Numbered from the stretch's first letter, positions 38,311 through 51,699 are shown. The stretch is DNA of 64,000 nucleotides from Sipunculus nudus (GCA_026874595.1 CM049309.1:38765079-38829078), one strand, 5' to 3'. Numbers and translations: made by a program. The notes: a model not told the origin generated them from the letters alone.

Positions 38311-39127
38311 AATCATCTTATGTACGCTGATGATAAAGTGGTTTTTGCTCCGTCGGTCAAAGGTCTGCAGAAACTAAAACTTGCCTATGACTATGGCATT
38401 TCGTTTAACATCAAATTTAATTTGACAAAATCAGCATGTGTATATGCACATAATGGGAAAAGATAAAACTTAGGCATCCTCTGAACCATGTCTTAAAATG
38501 GGACAAACGCTTTTATCCCCTGTCAACCAGTATAAATATTTGGGTTGCATTATCAACAGCAAACTGCAAGATGACGATGACATATTGCGACAAATGCGCC
38601 TACTGTACGTACGGGCTAACAAGTTAAAACACAATTTCAAACTTTGCTCGGATAAAGTTAAGATATAAATATTTTAAATGCTTTGCTACTCTTTCTATTG
38701 TGCCAGTCTTTGGTGTAAATACAGAGAGTCCAGCATAGAAAAGGTGAAAGTGGCGTACAATAAGGCTTTCAGGATATTTTTTGGCTTTCCAAAACACTGC
38801 AGCATCAGCAAAGAATTTATAAGTCGTAATATTATCACGCACTAATGCGCAAACAGATCTATTCATTAAAAATGAGAATAACTGAATCTGACAACCTGTA
38901 TGTCAGAACCTTGTATGAGTCTGATCTATATCTAAAGTCAGAATTGTTTCATGTTCATAACCAGAAGATGTTTGTTATTAGATTATAAGTAATAATGCAG
39001 GTAGCTCAAATCCTGTGTTATTTGTATTCTAATGTTCTTTTCTTTCTATTCTTATTTCTTTCATTGTTTCTGTATATGGACAATGAGTCTGTAATAAAAC
39101 GTTATTATTATTATTATTATTGATATT

Positions 39128-39195
<68 letters not shown>

Positions 39196-39215
39196 CATTA
39201 TTATTATTAATGAAG
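38311..39215 (+). pseudogene. Degenerate non-LTR retrotransposon (reverse transcriptase 3' part) with (TTA)n tail
   Basis: Translated pieces in shifting frames show a reverse transcriptase. NHLMYADDKVVFAPSVKGLQ carries the catalytic YADD motif (38311-38370). A second open piece from 38498 reads YKYLGCIINSKLQDDDDILR, the thumb-side YLG motif. A third, in other frames (about 38670-38830), reads CASLWCKY, then KVKVAYNKAFRIFFGFPKH, a C-terminal RT-linked block. Stops and frameshifts at 38464, 38666 and later show it is dead. The end has a TGTAATAAAA signal and a long (TTA)n run (39101-39210), the kind of tail typical of some I/Nimb-like LINEs. The 5' side is lost in (TAA)n at 38085-38260. Confidence 0.82.
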
Positions 39216-42200
39216 TTGACAACGACGAAGAAGAAGAATATAAAAAATGTCTATGAATGTTAATAAATTTTGTCAGATACGGTGAAAATTTTATGTTAAA
39301 AATGTGATTTTAAAACCAGCTTGTCATAATCAAATCATGAAAATGAATACACTTTCTCTGAGATATCCTAATCTGAGAGCCCCCCCCCCCCCCGCAAGGT
39401 AAACCTCCCCGAAAGTATCGGTACGAGGGCCTTTAGGAACTTTACCTTTATTCTCTCAAATTTAAATATTATCACACAGATTAACACTAAATTGGACAAG
39501 GGCCCAAGCATCATATTTTTCATCTGGAATCATCTTGGGTCTTGGCCAGGCAAAATTCTTCTCCCGTGGTTTGCGAAACCTACTTTGATAGCTCTTTTTT
39601 TATTATAATACATATAACAGGAAACAACCAATCAGAAGCTTTAAAATGTAGTGTTTTTCGCATAGGACCAATGACCTTGACCATCATCATCGGAACTGAG
39701 ATATTGTAAAAATGTATGTATTCTCACATACTGTTTATTGAATTTGATGTATAATTTGAGGTTAATTAAACCGTGCCTGGTTCCTTAACTGTAACTTAAT
39801 ATTTTGAGTGTGTCCGTAAATCCAGCTGTTCCCCTGCCGAATCATTGACTTTGTTTATCTACAGGTTGTTAAAAACACGATAAATGCGCCCGTATTGACA
39901 AACATAAAACCATGTTACTGAAGGTGTTTGGTTTGGTTGCATTTGTGCTGAGGTTAAAAGGTCACTGGTTACAAAACGCCATTTGCAAAACTTTGGTTTT
40001 TCTGAATAGTCGCCAGGTGTCCTATAGTTGAAAATATTTGGATTATATTGGCGGCCATTCGACGTCTTATAAACACGGGGATATAATCAAAACAAAAAAA
40101 CTGTTTGCGGTGGGATGGGCGTTTTCTTGGTTGAAGGGAGTATCAGTGCTGTCACTCTGGTTTAAGGGAAAAGTATAGAAGCTAACCAGGAAGAATGTAT
40201 AAAATTGTCTGTAAAAGTATGAAAAAAGTACAAATTCATGCCAAAAAGCGCCATTGTTGTACGCTTTTACTGCATGCAATAGTTCTATGAAATTATATTA
40301 CGTGAAATTAAATATATATAGAATCATATTCCAGTATTCCATATATCCCTTGATTTTGTAAAACACTGACAACATCGCGGATAATATCAGGCAAACAGCG
40401 TTTCCCTCACCACTTGAAGATGACGATTTAAAAAAAAAAGTATAAAAGAAGTATTAACCCCTGAAAAAATATAGGAAAAAATATTAAAAGAAGTCCTGCC
40501 TTAAAATAGTATACAGTGAAAGTACCGGATTATCTGTAGTTAATAGACATTAGATATCGGAATAGGCCCCTTTAAAGGTAATGAAGTAAGAATGGTTTGC
40601 AGTTATGAACCAGAAGCACCAAGAGTTCCAGCATTCATTATCAAGGGACTGGAAAAGGTCGCCAACCTCATCCCATTCAGACGATATCAGCCGCGGTGAT
40701 CTCTAGAGAACGGCTGTTCCTAGAATCATGTATATATTACGCCGCCTACGGTAAGTACGGTTAATCAAGTATAAGACTCACAGAGGCCGCCGATATCATA
40801 GTCACAGCTGGAACCGTCTTATTTACTGATAACACGTGATGGACGGTATGGTTCTTTTAATCAGCTGGTACCACTCGCATCCATTGTTCGGTCCCGGTTG
40901 CTCTCTGACGGACGAGCTATAATTTGAGGATTGGGCGTGTTAAAAAAAAGGGTTTTTCCGCTTTAAACGTTACCGGTAAATGTCACATTTTCCACCAAAC
41001 TCACTCCGCGGGTAGATTATTGCGACTTTCGGGTCACATCCTCGCATCCTTATGACAGGATTATATTGCGTACACGCTGAAACCCGTATGTCACAGGTCG
41101 CATGTCGTTGTTTTGGCTATAATTGAGCTATAGCTGTTATAAATATAATTTTCGAACCACAAGCGCTTCATGTCCACACAGTGATCGGCCTCTATGGGCG
41201 ATAATACAAGTATTACAGAGTCTCTACTTTTCCTGCCGTTAGAGCGATATTTAGCACTAAATAAGAACTTGCGTTACTTTCTTTAAGCTTCTTTCATCGG
41301 GCATATATGATAATCTCAAAAGAACATAATCTCTTAACAATTATCGGGCGTATTTTTATAACTATTGTGGTTTGCAACTGCCGAGCGAGCACAAGAGAAG
41401 CTTCCCCAGGTTACGAATTGACATAAGGTCAAGGTCAAATAAATACCAGGTGCAAATTTGTCATTTGACTATACTCTGGTCTGTTTTGGAGGTCTATCGC
41501 AAACCTGGGCAGAATAATAAAGAAAACTGACAACAAAAATATTTTTTTTCTCGTAGATGGTTTTGTATAACGGAAGACATACGAAATGACCTTCTCGACG
41601 AAATAACAACGGAAGTATCGTTACACAGATTCACAAGCTTCTATAAGCCTCCCCTTACAGTATGCTGTGGTCACTGTGTGGAGCGCCTGGAGAGCTACTG
41701 TTTCAATGAAACATCTTAATTCTTAATATTATCAACGTTTCCTTGGCTCCACTCGTTATCACCCAGTCACCAGCTACTTACTTGGAGACAGATGTACAAA
41801 GTAGACAAAAGAAATCATGCATCTTTGCTCCGGATTCAATTTACTCCACTAATTGATTTCATAACTTAATGAGATATTCTATATACGGACATAAAAAAAC
41901 ATACATGTAAACACACAAAAAGTAAGACAAACACGGGTGTAAACATAACCTCTGTCAATTTACATAGACGGACGCACTTCGTATGCTTCCCTGAACCGGG
42001 ATAAAAAAAATATGATGGTATCGCATGTATAAATTTTGCTTATATTTCTTTTGTTTCTGATAATAATAATTCAATTATACTGTGCGTTTGATGCGTATTC
42101 TTCAATGTTCATTTTCATGAAAATAAACTCGATTTGTAAGGTGTCAAAGTTTTTAGTCCAGGCCAGGTGGTGTAGAAGATGTATACTGTATATTCTGTAT

Positions 42201-42610
42201 ATACTATATGTTCCATTGCTCCATGCCGAATACAAACCGTCCATAAAAAACTCAGAGAAAGAGGTATGTGCCATCAGCATTTTGACTGAAATCTACCCGG
42301 GCCACCTGGGAGTTTGTATAATTTAACATACTGTCCGCCTCTTGAGTGTGTCCCAAAAACAAATTCCTTTAGCTTTAAAGATGGTCAATATTGTCGGAAA
42401 TAATCACTTTCGATAACAATCAGAAAATAATGACTGAACGGTCATGTAATTTGTGGCTATCACAAAGTTCAACGTTCAAACTATTGAGATTCAGAGTACA
42501 CATGACTTGAAAGTTTCTGAACTCAACCAGGAGCCGTATATGGTTGATTTGGTTTCAAATCAACAGTTTTAAAATCAATCATCAGTGTTTTGTGATGCAA
42601 CTATTTTTAA

Positions 42611-42616
<6 letters not shown>

Positions 42617-42677
<61 letters not shown>
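42617..42677 (+). repeat. (TA)n microsatellite abutting SINE copy 1
   Basis: 61-bp TA tract that ends exactly where the SINE head at 42678 begins. Confidence 0.95.
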
Positions 42678-42680
<3 letters not shown>

Positions 42681-43005
42681 AGCTTTTGTGGCTCATGGGT
42701 AGAGCGCAGGACTCAAAGCCCCGTGAGTTCTAATCTAAGCAGCGGCGGTGTGATTTTGCACGGTTCTCCACTTCCCCCCCCCCCCCCCCCCCCCTTCCAC
42801 CCAGGGTAAGCGCTCTACAGGCTTAATGGGAAGACTGTGCCTGGTGCCTCAGCTGTGTATCAATCACAAAACGGGTGCGTCTTTGTATGGGGGTTCTTTG
42901 GTGTTATGACCAGGCAATGGATATGATTACACACCAAGGACCGGAAGGTTCGGTAGACAACGGGCCTGGGTGACACCAGGATATACAATAAAATTTCTTG
43001 TCATT
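42678..43005 (+). mobile_element. tRNA-derived SINE, family B, copy 1
   Basis: The head has A box TGGCTCATGGGTAGAG and the shared GCGCAGGACTCAAAGCC, then a degenerate B box (GAGTTCTAATC). It is interrupted by a (C)n run at 42774-42794 and ends GTGACACCAGGATATA. It shares head and tail with the minus-strand copies at 48.9 and 53.2 kb. Confidence 0.7.
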
Positions 43006-46000
43006 TAGATAAAAGCATAGCTGTGTGTGTGTGTGTGTTTGTATATACATATATATGTGATTGGGAGGTGTGTGTGTGTGTTTATTTGCTGCAAATTAAG
43101 AAGGTAAGCAGAACTTGATAAATAAATATCTGGCACTTCGAGGGCAAGGGCATATTTGGGGCCAACCACAAGGGGTAGATCATTTGAAAAATTTCAGTAT
43201 ATGGAATTTAAACATATATATATATAATCTTTAAGAGGATAGGCCGACCCTGCAAACGAGATATTGGACGTTGACAACTATATCTTTGTAATTATCTGCA
43301 TTTACACATAATGGACATTCAGCAAAAAAAAGGAAATTAGATGCGCACAGGTTGAAATGAAAATTATTCAACCGCAGTGTCGTAATGTGTGGCAAAAGGG
43401 CAAAATTAATGGAGCTTCATTGTCTGAATGTTCAAATACAGCCAAGCAAAACAATAATTAAATTTATTCTTTGATATGTTAACAGTACAGCCATGGATGT
43501 GTGGGTGTATAAACATCCATTACGAAAACTACTTAGTGATCTGTTTGCCTGACCTGCCCTCAAACAACCAAATCTGCTGAACCGTGAGACAAAGCGCATG
43601 CATGACATACATAAACCCGGCTTAAGATTTGTCTGGATAACATGGATTAATAACACTGAGCGGATTAAACGCCATAACGTAAGGATCTGTGCTGGGGTAT
43701 GGGTATGGGTTTCTCTATCCATATAACCGGCACCAGATGTATGTTTGCTTAATTTCCATTGTCGGCGATACATGTTTGAGGAATCAATGATAGCCACAAG
43801 CCGTATTCCATCAGGGCAGATAGCTTTATGAGATTGAATTAGAGTGAGTTCTGGTGATTCGAGTCACAGCCAACCATGCAGCTGGTGTAATGACTATAGT
43901 TTTCAGCGACAAGTGCCTCGCTATATATTTCTAGGGGAAGTGTCCAGGAAATTGACTCCCTCCGACACTCTGATGGACAAGGCAGCTAACGTCCGTATAT
44001 AAACAGGGAGCAACCCCGCGCTGCCAGGAACTGGCATGAAATGGACACGGAAATCGACATCAAACAAAGTCCGCGGTATGTGAAATGGAACCTCATGGAT
44101 CACTCCCCTCCTGAATGATACCTAAGATTCGACAAGGCAACTTGTTTCATTCTCTGTGTTTAATGTGATAGAATATCTCCATTGTCCTCCGCTGGTAACT
44201 TGATCACAATACAATTGCCAGTGCTGGTGCAGACGGAATAGTTGATCGCTACGCAGCAAGCAACAGGTATACGGGCAAGTAATCGACACATGTACTCGCG
44301 GCAGGCAACGTGACAAGCTGATCATACAAGTGAGTCTGTTATTTATTGTAATTTCTAAAGAGGTTACTATCAATGTAGCATACTTTATAAATGTATGTTT
44401 TCTGATTATTGTTGTATAAAAGTATACTTTTAACTATATTATATGGTAGTTTATGCTTATGACTTATATATTATATATCTAAATGGAAAACGTTATTTGT
44501 TGATAAGCATGTCACAGAGAAGTTTTATAAAGTGTGTAGTTTTCCTGTGTACGGGACTATATTCATACTGATTTTCTTAATTGGAACACCTTAATTATAT
44601 CATTGCTTACTTGACAGCATTACTCTGGTTGGTTAATATTTAAGGTGGTTTCGAATTGGCGATATTTGCGATTAAACAAATAACACGAAAATGAAATCAG
44701 GAGTAAAATGAGCCTGCTTTTGACGTAAGTTCGCTTCATTTTACAACTGTGTTGGTCGGTTAACCTACCCCCTTCCCTCCTAGCCCATATAGAGTATTTA
44801 TATAATATACAAGAACAACTGAAGCAAAGGACACACAAAAAGTATGTTTTAGAAATTTACTCATAATAATTGTTCTTCAATGACATCTTAACCGTTTATG
44901 TGTTTTATAATATATAGTTATTAATGGTTCAACGTTTTCCTATTGATACAAAATCCTAGCTTAATACAACGAAGACCTTGCCCTTGAAAATGTTTACATT
45001 TATACCGATACATGTTGCTAATGTATAGCCGCCGACGGCGACGCAACCTTTTTTTGTATCAAGTCTATTGCCTTCCCCACCGGGAAACAATTGTTACTCA
45101 CAGAAAAGGAAATATATAAAAATATCTCCTATGTTCACATTAAATTATATGTTGAAAGGCCTGTAATCTCAAAGAACCATTCTGGAAATCATGAAGCACC
45201 TGTAACACCAATAATTAATTTATTTGTCCAGAGAGAAGTGAAGCAAATGTACAGCCCGGTATAGCCATCTTGTATTTAATGTCAGTCCTGTATAATGCAT
45301 CAGGCCTGTGTACTATATATTATGTACATATTTTCACTTCCTCGGTGCAAAGAATGCTTTAAATAAGATAGTAATTTTTTCAATGGTCACATATTTAATG
45401 CACATACATTTACTGAACATTAATAAGTAGAAATATATCAAATCGCACACTTGTGTATAGAGTGTTAAAATCATATATAGGTAACTGCAGGGGCTATGAT
45501 TCTTTGGACTGCACATTGCGCTGGTCATTAAAAATAAGCAATTGAGGAGTCCATTCTTATGAGCTAGTTAATGTAAAACTTGTAGCAGCTTACAGTACCA
45601 GTGGTTCCATGATTAAATGGAACAACATGAAAATAACATCGAAATAAAATATTAATCACCCTGCAAACAACTAATCACTGTCACTTCCTGGGTTAAAAAA
45701 ACATAAACCGGTATAGATCTCTATAACATTCTGAATAAATAAATGTCGAAAATATGCCCCACTTAATAGATTGGACTTTTATACGATTACTTCTTTTTCC
45801 CCCCATGATTCCTCTCTCAATACGCCCCCAGGCCGCCTCCAAACTCGTTATAAATTAATGATTATATAAATAAAAACTGGAAGCGGGGGAAGCAAATAGC
45901 TGCTATCGACGCTCTACATAAAAAGCTCTTCAGCTATACTCCCCTGACAATCATGAATACTTCTTAATTTGCTTTTCGTAGAAGATGAGACGATATCGGC

Positions 46001-46305
46001 AAAAAAGCTGTGGTTTATTTATAAATAACAGATCGCTTCCTGGTCAAATGCTTAATCTCAGCCCACGGAGCAATAATTAAAAAGGAACTTATGTCAAGGG
46101 CTTTCTGAATTTTTTTTGTAGCTTGGGTTTAACAAACCTCGACATACATAATATACACTGTAGGGTACAGCGATAGGATATATGTGACTATACACGCGTG
46201 ATTTTCTCTGTTCTGACGTTTTTAGACAATTGGTAATTGACCTCAAGTAAAGGTAATGGACGAATTTTATTCAACAGATATAGGTTCGAGTGCTGAGAAC
46301 ACCAA

Positions 46306-46523
46306 AGTGTCAGTTTCTCTGTTTCTCGTATTTGATCATGAAAGATTTTATCCATTCCATAAGACCGGTGGTGACATCTACAATTTTTTTTTTAGTTTAC
46401 AATTTTATTTGTATTTTAGAAAGTGTAACAATCAATACACATTTCAGTGCATGATACATGTAAAAATGCACCAAACGTTTATAATCTTCTCACAATGCCC
46501 AACAGTTCTTTTCGACAATCACA

Positions 46524-46589
<66 letters not shown>
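46306..46589 (+). repeat. Dispersed repeat ending in (TA)n, copy 1
   Basis: Shares with 56208-56509 the order CAGTTTCTCTG, ATTTGATCA, GATTTTATCCAT, GGTGG-CATCTAC, AATACACATTTCA, AATGCACCAAAC, CACAATGCC, CGACAATCACAGGAT and then a long (TA)n. The copies are clearly homologous but diverged, and sequence after the (TA)n is unrelated. Confidence 0.7.
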
Positions 46590-46592
<3 letters not shown>

Positions 46593-47219
46593 GGATGGTA
46601 ATTGGTTTGGTTGAAAGAAAGAAGTCAGAGATCAAGTATGTGTATATATCCAAAGATAGTTGCAGGCTGCCTCGAAAGTCAAAGGTAAGCTGCTCTCATG
46701 TTTGGTTGGCCTCTTATATCCACTTCTTTTGGTGACAAGATTTAACAGCCGCGGCCACATGTACTACACACGCATGGAGAGTTGAGGGCTCAGTTCGGGG
46801 GCGATCCTTCAGTTGACTTTTTCTCTCTCCCAATTTTTCAGTAAGGGCGGCGTTTCTCCGCTCCACGTCTGCCACTCATCCTGATCTGATCCTATGCTCC
46901 AAGTGTCCTTATCCACACCAGCTGATTTGAGGTCGCGTTTACACACATCCGCTTATAAAAGCCGAGCACCCGTCTGTCTGAGGATCGGGTGCCTGAAGAA
47001 AATTCATCATTATACGTAGCTGTACTCTCTTGTTTAATTTCGAGAAGAAATTTGCAGTTTTGGTGTTCCGGTTGTCGGTTATAGCTTAAACGGAGAGGTT
47101 ACTTGCCCTCTGTGGACTCTAGAAAGGTCAACTTCCCAACAAATGTTTTTTTTCGCTTTAATGTTAGGCATCTGGGTCATAGCTTCTCGAGCGAGCATAC
47201 GCGAATTCTTCATGTTGAA

Positions 47220-47741
47220 TGTGCAGACATATGTCAGCTTGACCATGAGTAGTTCCTCCGAGTGAGCTACGATAGCTTCAGCATCAGCGAAGACATCTCT
47301 GACAAAGCCAGTCGTCACCTTGGTTAGGCCAAAAAAAAAATAATAAAAGGTATGGTTCTCAGGCACCGCCCGTGTCAATTTTTGGCCTCATTGGTCTCAG
47401 GCGGCTAAGCTACCTGATCTGGTGCAAATGCACACGGCGTATTTGGAGAGGAAGCCGAAGGACAGGATGGGGACGAAGATCAAAAACATTGTAGAAGTAA
47501 GCACCAAGCCGTGCTTGACTTCATGGGAAATACCGAAGACATGTCTTAGCATCGAAACTGACGGTCCATTCCATCGAGTCGTTGAAAGGTCTATAGAAGA
47601 TGGAACAGGCCTTAACCTGATTGGTGAGATCAACAAAGGCCGCAAACAATGGGTTTCTTTGCTCCCTGCATTTAGTTTGGAGCTGGCGGAGAGAAAAGAT
47701 CATGTCTGCAGTGGAGTATCCGGCACGGAATTCACATAAAG
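47220..47741 (-). pseudogene. Broken non-LTR reverse transcriptase fragment with an inserted repeat
   Basis: On the minus strand, CEFRAGYSTADMIFSLRQLQ opens at 47741, followed by an FVDLT motif (RT block with the first catalytic Asp), then, after an internal deletion, SHEVKHGLVLTSTMF (the usual GVKQGCVLAPTLF block) in a different frame. A third piece (about 47330-47240) reads LTKVTTGFVRDVFADAEAIV, where the expected FADD is degraded to FADAE. Frame changes, the lost catalytic Asp and a 53-bp insertion at 47331-47383 show inactivity. It differs from the 38.3 kb element in its motifs, so the two are distinct LINE lineages. Confidence 0.78.
47331..47383 (+). repeat. Short inserted repeat (GGTATGGTTCTCAGGCACCG family)
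   Basis: 53 bp interrupting the 47.2-47.7 kb reverse transcriptase, bounded by GGCC on both sides (47327-47330 and 47384-47387). Its core AAAAGGTATGGTTCTCAGGC ACCGCCCGTGTCAATTTT recurs at 63626-63664 and, inverted and diverged, at 63893-63913. Confidence 0.5.
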
Positions 47742-47784
47742 TTTCAGAATTTACACGATCTGCTAGGTTTTAAGGTCAAGCTAG

Positions 47785-48054
47785 GCTGGAAGTCAGATAA
47801 GCCAGAGCTATGCAAATGGCGTTTTGCAACAAGTGACCTTACTACCTCCGCATACATGCAACCTACCACCTTAGGTGACATGTTTTTCCCGTTTGTCCAC
47901 AAAGTTGTGTTTACAAACACATTGTTGATAAACAAATTCATACATTCATACGGAGGCGTCATAAGAACTTTTCATAACAAAAATTACCCTAAGGTCATTA
48001 GTATATACACAGAGGAAACCAGAAATCACAAATTCTTTTTCAAAAGGTAGGTGA
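47785..48054 (+). repeat. Dispersed repeat, about 270 bp, copy 1
   Basis: AGTCAGATAAGCCAGAGCTA, CAACAAGTGACCTT, ACCTCCGCATA-ATGCAACCT, TGTGTTTACAAACACATTGT and ACCAGAAATCACA are shared in order with 61714-61990. No coding capacity visible. Confidence 0.75.
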
Positions 48055-48861
48055 ATAGGCACCTTTAAATGTTTTTGGTAAATTGTTTGTGTGATCTCTG
48101 AGTCTCGTCTAGCTTTGTAAACTAAGATTGGCAAGTAAAGGAAGTAAGATACTAAATTATTGAAAAACAAAAATGCAATTTTGATTTAAACTAGAAATTA
48201 TTCTGCGAACACGATAAATGAAATAAAGTGTGACTCTTTGCAAGTTTGAAAACACATCGCGGGGAAAGGATTTTAAGTATGTTTAATATTTACGCCAAGG
48301 AGCTTATGATTTTACCCGTGTTTGTGTGCTAGATTGTATTATTGCCTACATCTTGTAGGTATTGATAGATGGCTCTGCGGTAGCCTCTCGGGGGGGAAAA
48401 GTCAAATTTCTCATTCTTCAAAGGTAAAAATATGGGAAATGAAACTTTTAGGACAAACCTGGCTTGGTTCACGACCGTTCAAGACAAAAACACAACGTAT
48501 TTCCGAGGAATGGCCACCGAGAAGCTGCGTGAAAACGATTAGTCAATAATGATATAAATGTGAGCATTAACTAACTACCACGATACATGTGTGTAGTGGG
48601 GGGGGGGGGGGGGGGGGGGGCATGGGCTGGGAAACACGGCGTTAAATGGTTCCGGACAATTATATAAAGGAGTTGACCCATCATGGTTTATGGCTGGGGT
48701 ATATGCGCGGCTTTACCGAGTGTCTCCCTGAGTTTTTCGTGTCTTTTTTAAACCGCACATGAACTATTATAATTTCTTGATCTTTTTTATATTTTTTTGG
48801 TGGAGGTAACCGCCTCTATTTTTTAATGCTCATTTAACAACGTACATGTTTATGTACATTT

Positions 48862-49175
48862 GCAGAATTCCATTCCGTTGGGCAGTATCACACGCTTCAT
48901 TTCAATTTATATCTTGGTGTTAATAAGACCCGGTGACTACTGCACCTACGGGTCCTGGGTGCGTAATCGTTCCCATAGCTGGGTCATACCACCGAATAAC
49001 CCCCGAAAGGCGCACTCGTTTGTGAGTGAAACACAGCCGTTGGGCACGGCCTTCCTGCAGAGCGCTCACCCTTGGTGGGGACCCACCGTGAAAAATCTCA
49101 TCGCATCGGCTGAGATTCGAAGTCACGATCGAACAGCTTTGAGTCCTGTGGTCTACCCCTGAGCAACAGAAGCCG
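48862..49175 (-). mobile_element. tRNA-derived SINE, family B, copy 2
   Basis: Read on the minus strand, the head is TTGCTCAGGGGTAGACCACA then GGACTCAAAGC, with a B-box-like ACTTCGAATC. The body (AGGCGCACT, GTGAGTGAA, GCCGTTGGGCACG, CTGCAGAGCGCTCACC on the plus strand) is shared with copy 3. The tail is TAACACCAAGATATAAA. Confidence 0.75.
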
Positions 49176-49311
49176 CTATATTTCATGGAATTATATTTTT
49201 TCTTTGACCGGACCGGACTATGACTTCTTGCTGTGACTGACCGTTAAATGTGGACGAAGAAAACAATACGATAAGAATGGTATGTTATTATTAACCCTTC
49301 AGGACACTATT

Positions 49312-49800
49312 GCCTCCGCCAGAAGGATATGCGTTCATCCCTGTTCGTGTGTGTGTGTGTGTTTGTTCACAACATTAGTCGTATGATCATGAACGAAATC
49401 TCATGAGCGGGGTGTTCTTGGCGGGCATTGACTGTGCTACTGTTCCTGTTTACGGATGTTCGGGTTCTGTGTTGTACCTGTGGGTGCTGCTGCTCTCCGT
49501 TCTCCTCAACTCCTCCTCCTACTTGTCCCCCTGGGCACGCTGGTGGCTGAAACGACTCTCTGCTTGGTTTGGTGGCAACTGCGTCTACGGCTCCAATCAA
49601 AATTCTACGCCTAATGAGCGCCCAGGGAACGGGTCTAAGACCCTTCTAACCGGAGCGCTCGGAGAGTTTAATATATCTTCAGTCAGTCAGTCTCATGAAA
49701 CTTCCAGGGTATTTCGGGAGTGGGCCAGTGAAGAATCGAATAGGGTTTTATTTGGATCCGGAACATGATCCTGATTCAGGATTAAGGAATTTTCACAATG
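49312..49800 (+). repeat. Dispersed repeat of the 17517 family split by a 284-bp insertion
   Basis: The left part (49312-49406: CCTCCGCCAGAAGGATATGC, a (GT)n stretch, ACAACATTAGTC) and right part (49691-49800: TCTCATGAAACTTCCAGGG, GTGGGCCAGTGAAGAA, TGGATCCGGAACATGATCC) are the two halves of one repeat unit. The 8-mer TCTCATGA occurs on both sides (49399-49406 and 49691-49698), as expected for a target-site duplication. Confidence 0.55.
49407..49690. mobile_element. Insertion of unknown class, flanked by TCTCATGA
   Basis: 284 bp, GC-rich, splitting an older repeat. It contains GGGTCTAAGACCC (a perfect small palindrome) between two GAGCGC motifs near its right end. An 8-bp duplication would suit hAT-type transposition, but I see no matching terminal inverted repeats, so class is open. 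A 121-codon ORF spans it (49403-49768) but crosses into the flanking repeat and is not taken as a gene. Confidence 0.4.
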
Positions 49801-51699
49801 TACAGTCACTTATAAACCTAGGGGTATGGACCGAATAAGTGAATACAAACACGGTTTTGGGAGCATCGCGGAGGCTTGCATTCCTTAGAATGCAGTTTTC
49901 TAGTTACATATCCTTACCAGGAATAATCCAGAGGTCATAACCTGTCGTACAGCTATTAGAGCAAATCTATGAGAATCTACCGAGATTTTTGTATTTTAGT
50001 AACGGAACCTTGCGCTCCTAGTTCAAAGCACCAGGCTACGTCATGTCAAACGGAATCGCTGCTCATATACTGTGGTTGGCTTTTTGTTCGCGAGAGTTTC
50101 GAATTCGCGGTATTCGGGAAGAGGAAATTATCGCGAAAATAAAACCTTCGTGAATAAGATATCACTTTTGCACAGGTGGATAGTAATTTATTCTGTAGCC
50201 TTAATGGCATTTCACGTAGGCCTAGATTGTGCCGGTAGCGTCACTTGTAGGATACATTTTATGTTACACATAAGATTAATAATTTTAACAATATTAATTC
50301 TTTTGTATGTCTGTCACTTTTGCATGAAGGAATTAGACCAGTTGTCCCCTTAGCTCCTCGTAAAAAAGAAATATCCAGTTTGGTAAAGGTTTACCTACAT
50401 ACGAAGCTGTTACGAACCGCTTGAGATCTAAGCAATAATCCCTTCGCCCAACCTCTCAGGGCCCCAGGTGCTCAACTGGCCTAATAATGCACTGGTGTGG
50501 CATGTATGTGCGTTGGACGCAAGTAATCTGTTGTTCACACACACAGCAGCACTTCGGGATCAGCTGCGTCATGGCTCATACAAACGCACTTGAAAACGAC
50601 GAAATAGCGGTTGAAAATGACGACGTATCATACCGAAGCCACTTATCCTATTTCCAAACCAGGTAATGAAACGAGCGTTCAGGTTGAACTGTCATGACTG
50701 ATATTTCAGATACAAAGTTTAATAAAGGATATGAATTAGATAAGATAAAAAACACGCACGTGATGGGTACAGCTGATTTTTATGCAACCAGAGAACACTT
50801 AGAATGCTTCATTAAGCTCTTGCGTACTTATAAGGTGATTGATATAATAATGGTCACTGAATGGTAAAACCCGAAAATAAAATCCTCGAGGAAACATTGG
50901 ACAAGTGAAAATATTTACCCACAAGAATATGAAACGTACAACAGTATGTTTTCAATCAGTATCAGTTAAATGGTCTAAAGGGCTACCACCTGCTAAACAA
51001 GGTTAGCGCTCCAACACCTGCCATACGTTGAAAGGACCTACTTTGTCACGTAACAGAAACAGCTGTCTGCGTGACAGATTTGATAAAGCCGCTCGGAGTC
51101 TGCGGTGGCAGTGTTTGACAGATGTAGCAGTTTTGCGAAATAAAGATATATGTTATTTAGATGTAATCAGTCTCCGATGTTGATCTAAACAAAACGCCTG
51201 TTACAGGTATTTTGAATATTAAGAGCAACATTAGTAAGGTGTACATTAAAATTTCACACGTGTATGAGTACGTGTGGTCAATTCCGTGCTTTTATAACTA
51301 GTTCTCTCAGTTTTTTTTATTATATAAAATGTATATGTATGCTATTTTGTAAAAATACAAAGGAAAAATCATACATATAAATACAAAATTTGTATCTTTG
51401 AGTTCATTTAACACACTCATTTACTGCATTCCAGAATGTTATATAAACGAAAGGAAAAACAAGTTAAGAGCAAAACTAAAATATTGTTAAATATTAAGCG
51501 TATGGAACCAAGAAAACGTTTTGTAACAATCAGATCACAGTTGAGAGTATTAGAATGTTATCAATATTTAATGTCCCCTTCACTCGACCACGTGACTTAT
51601 AGGCCAGATGGATTAAATACCTACCAGGAGGGCCACCAAATGTGTCTGGTATGCTTCATTGTGAGTCGGTCAGTCTTGACTGTTGTCACAATATGGCTC

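Noticed and set aside
43432-43797. 121-codon minus-strand ORF
   Set aside because: Starts at GTG, no domain, codon use like the intergenic background.
49403-49768. 121-codon plus-strand ORF
   Set aside because: It spans the boundary between an inserted repeat and its host repeat, so a genuine gene is unlikely.
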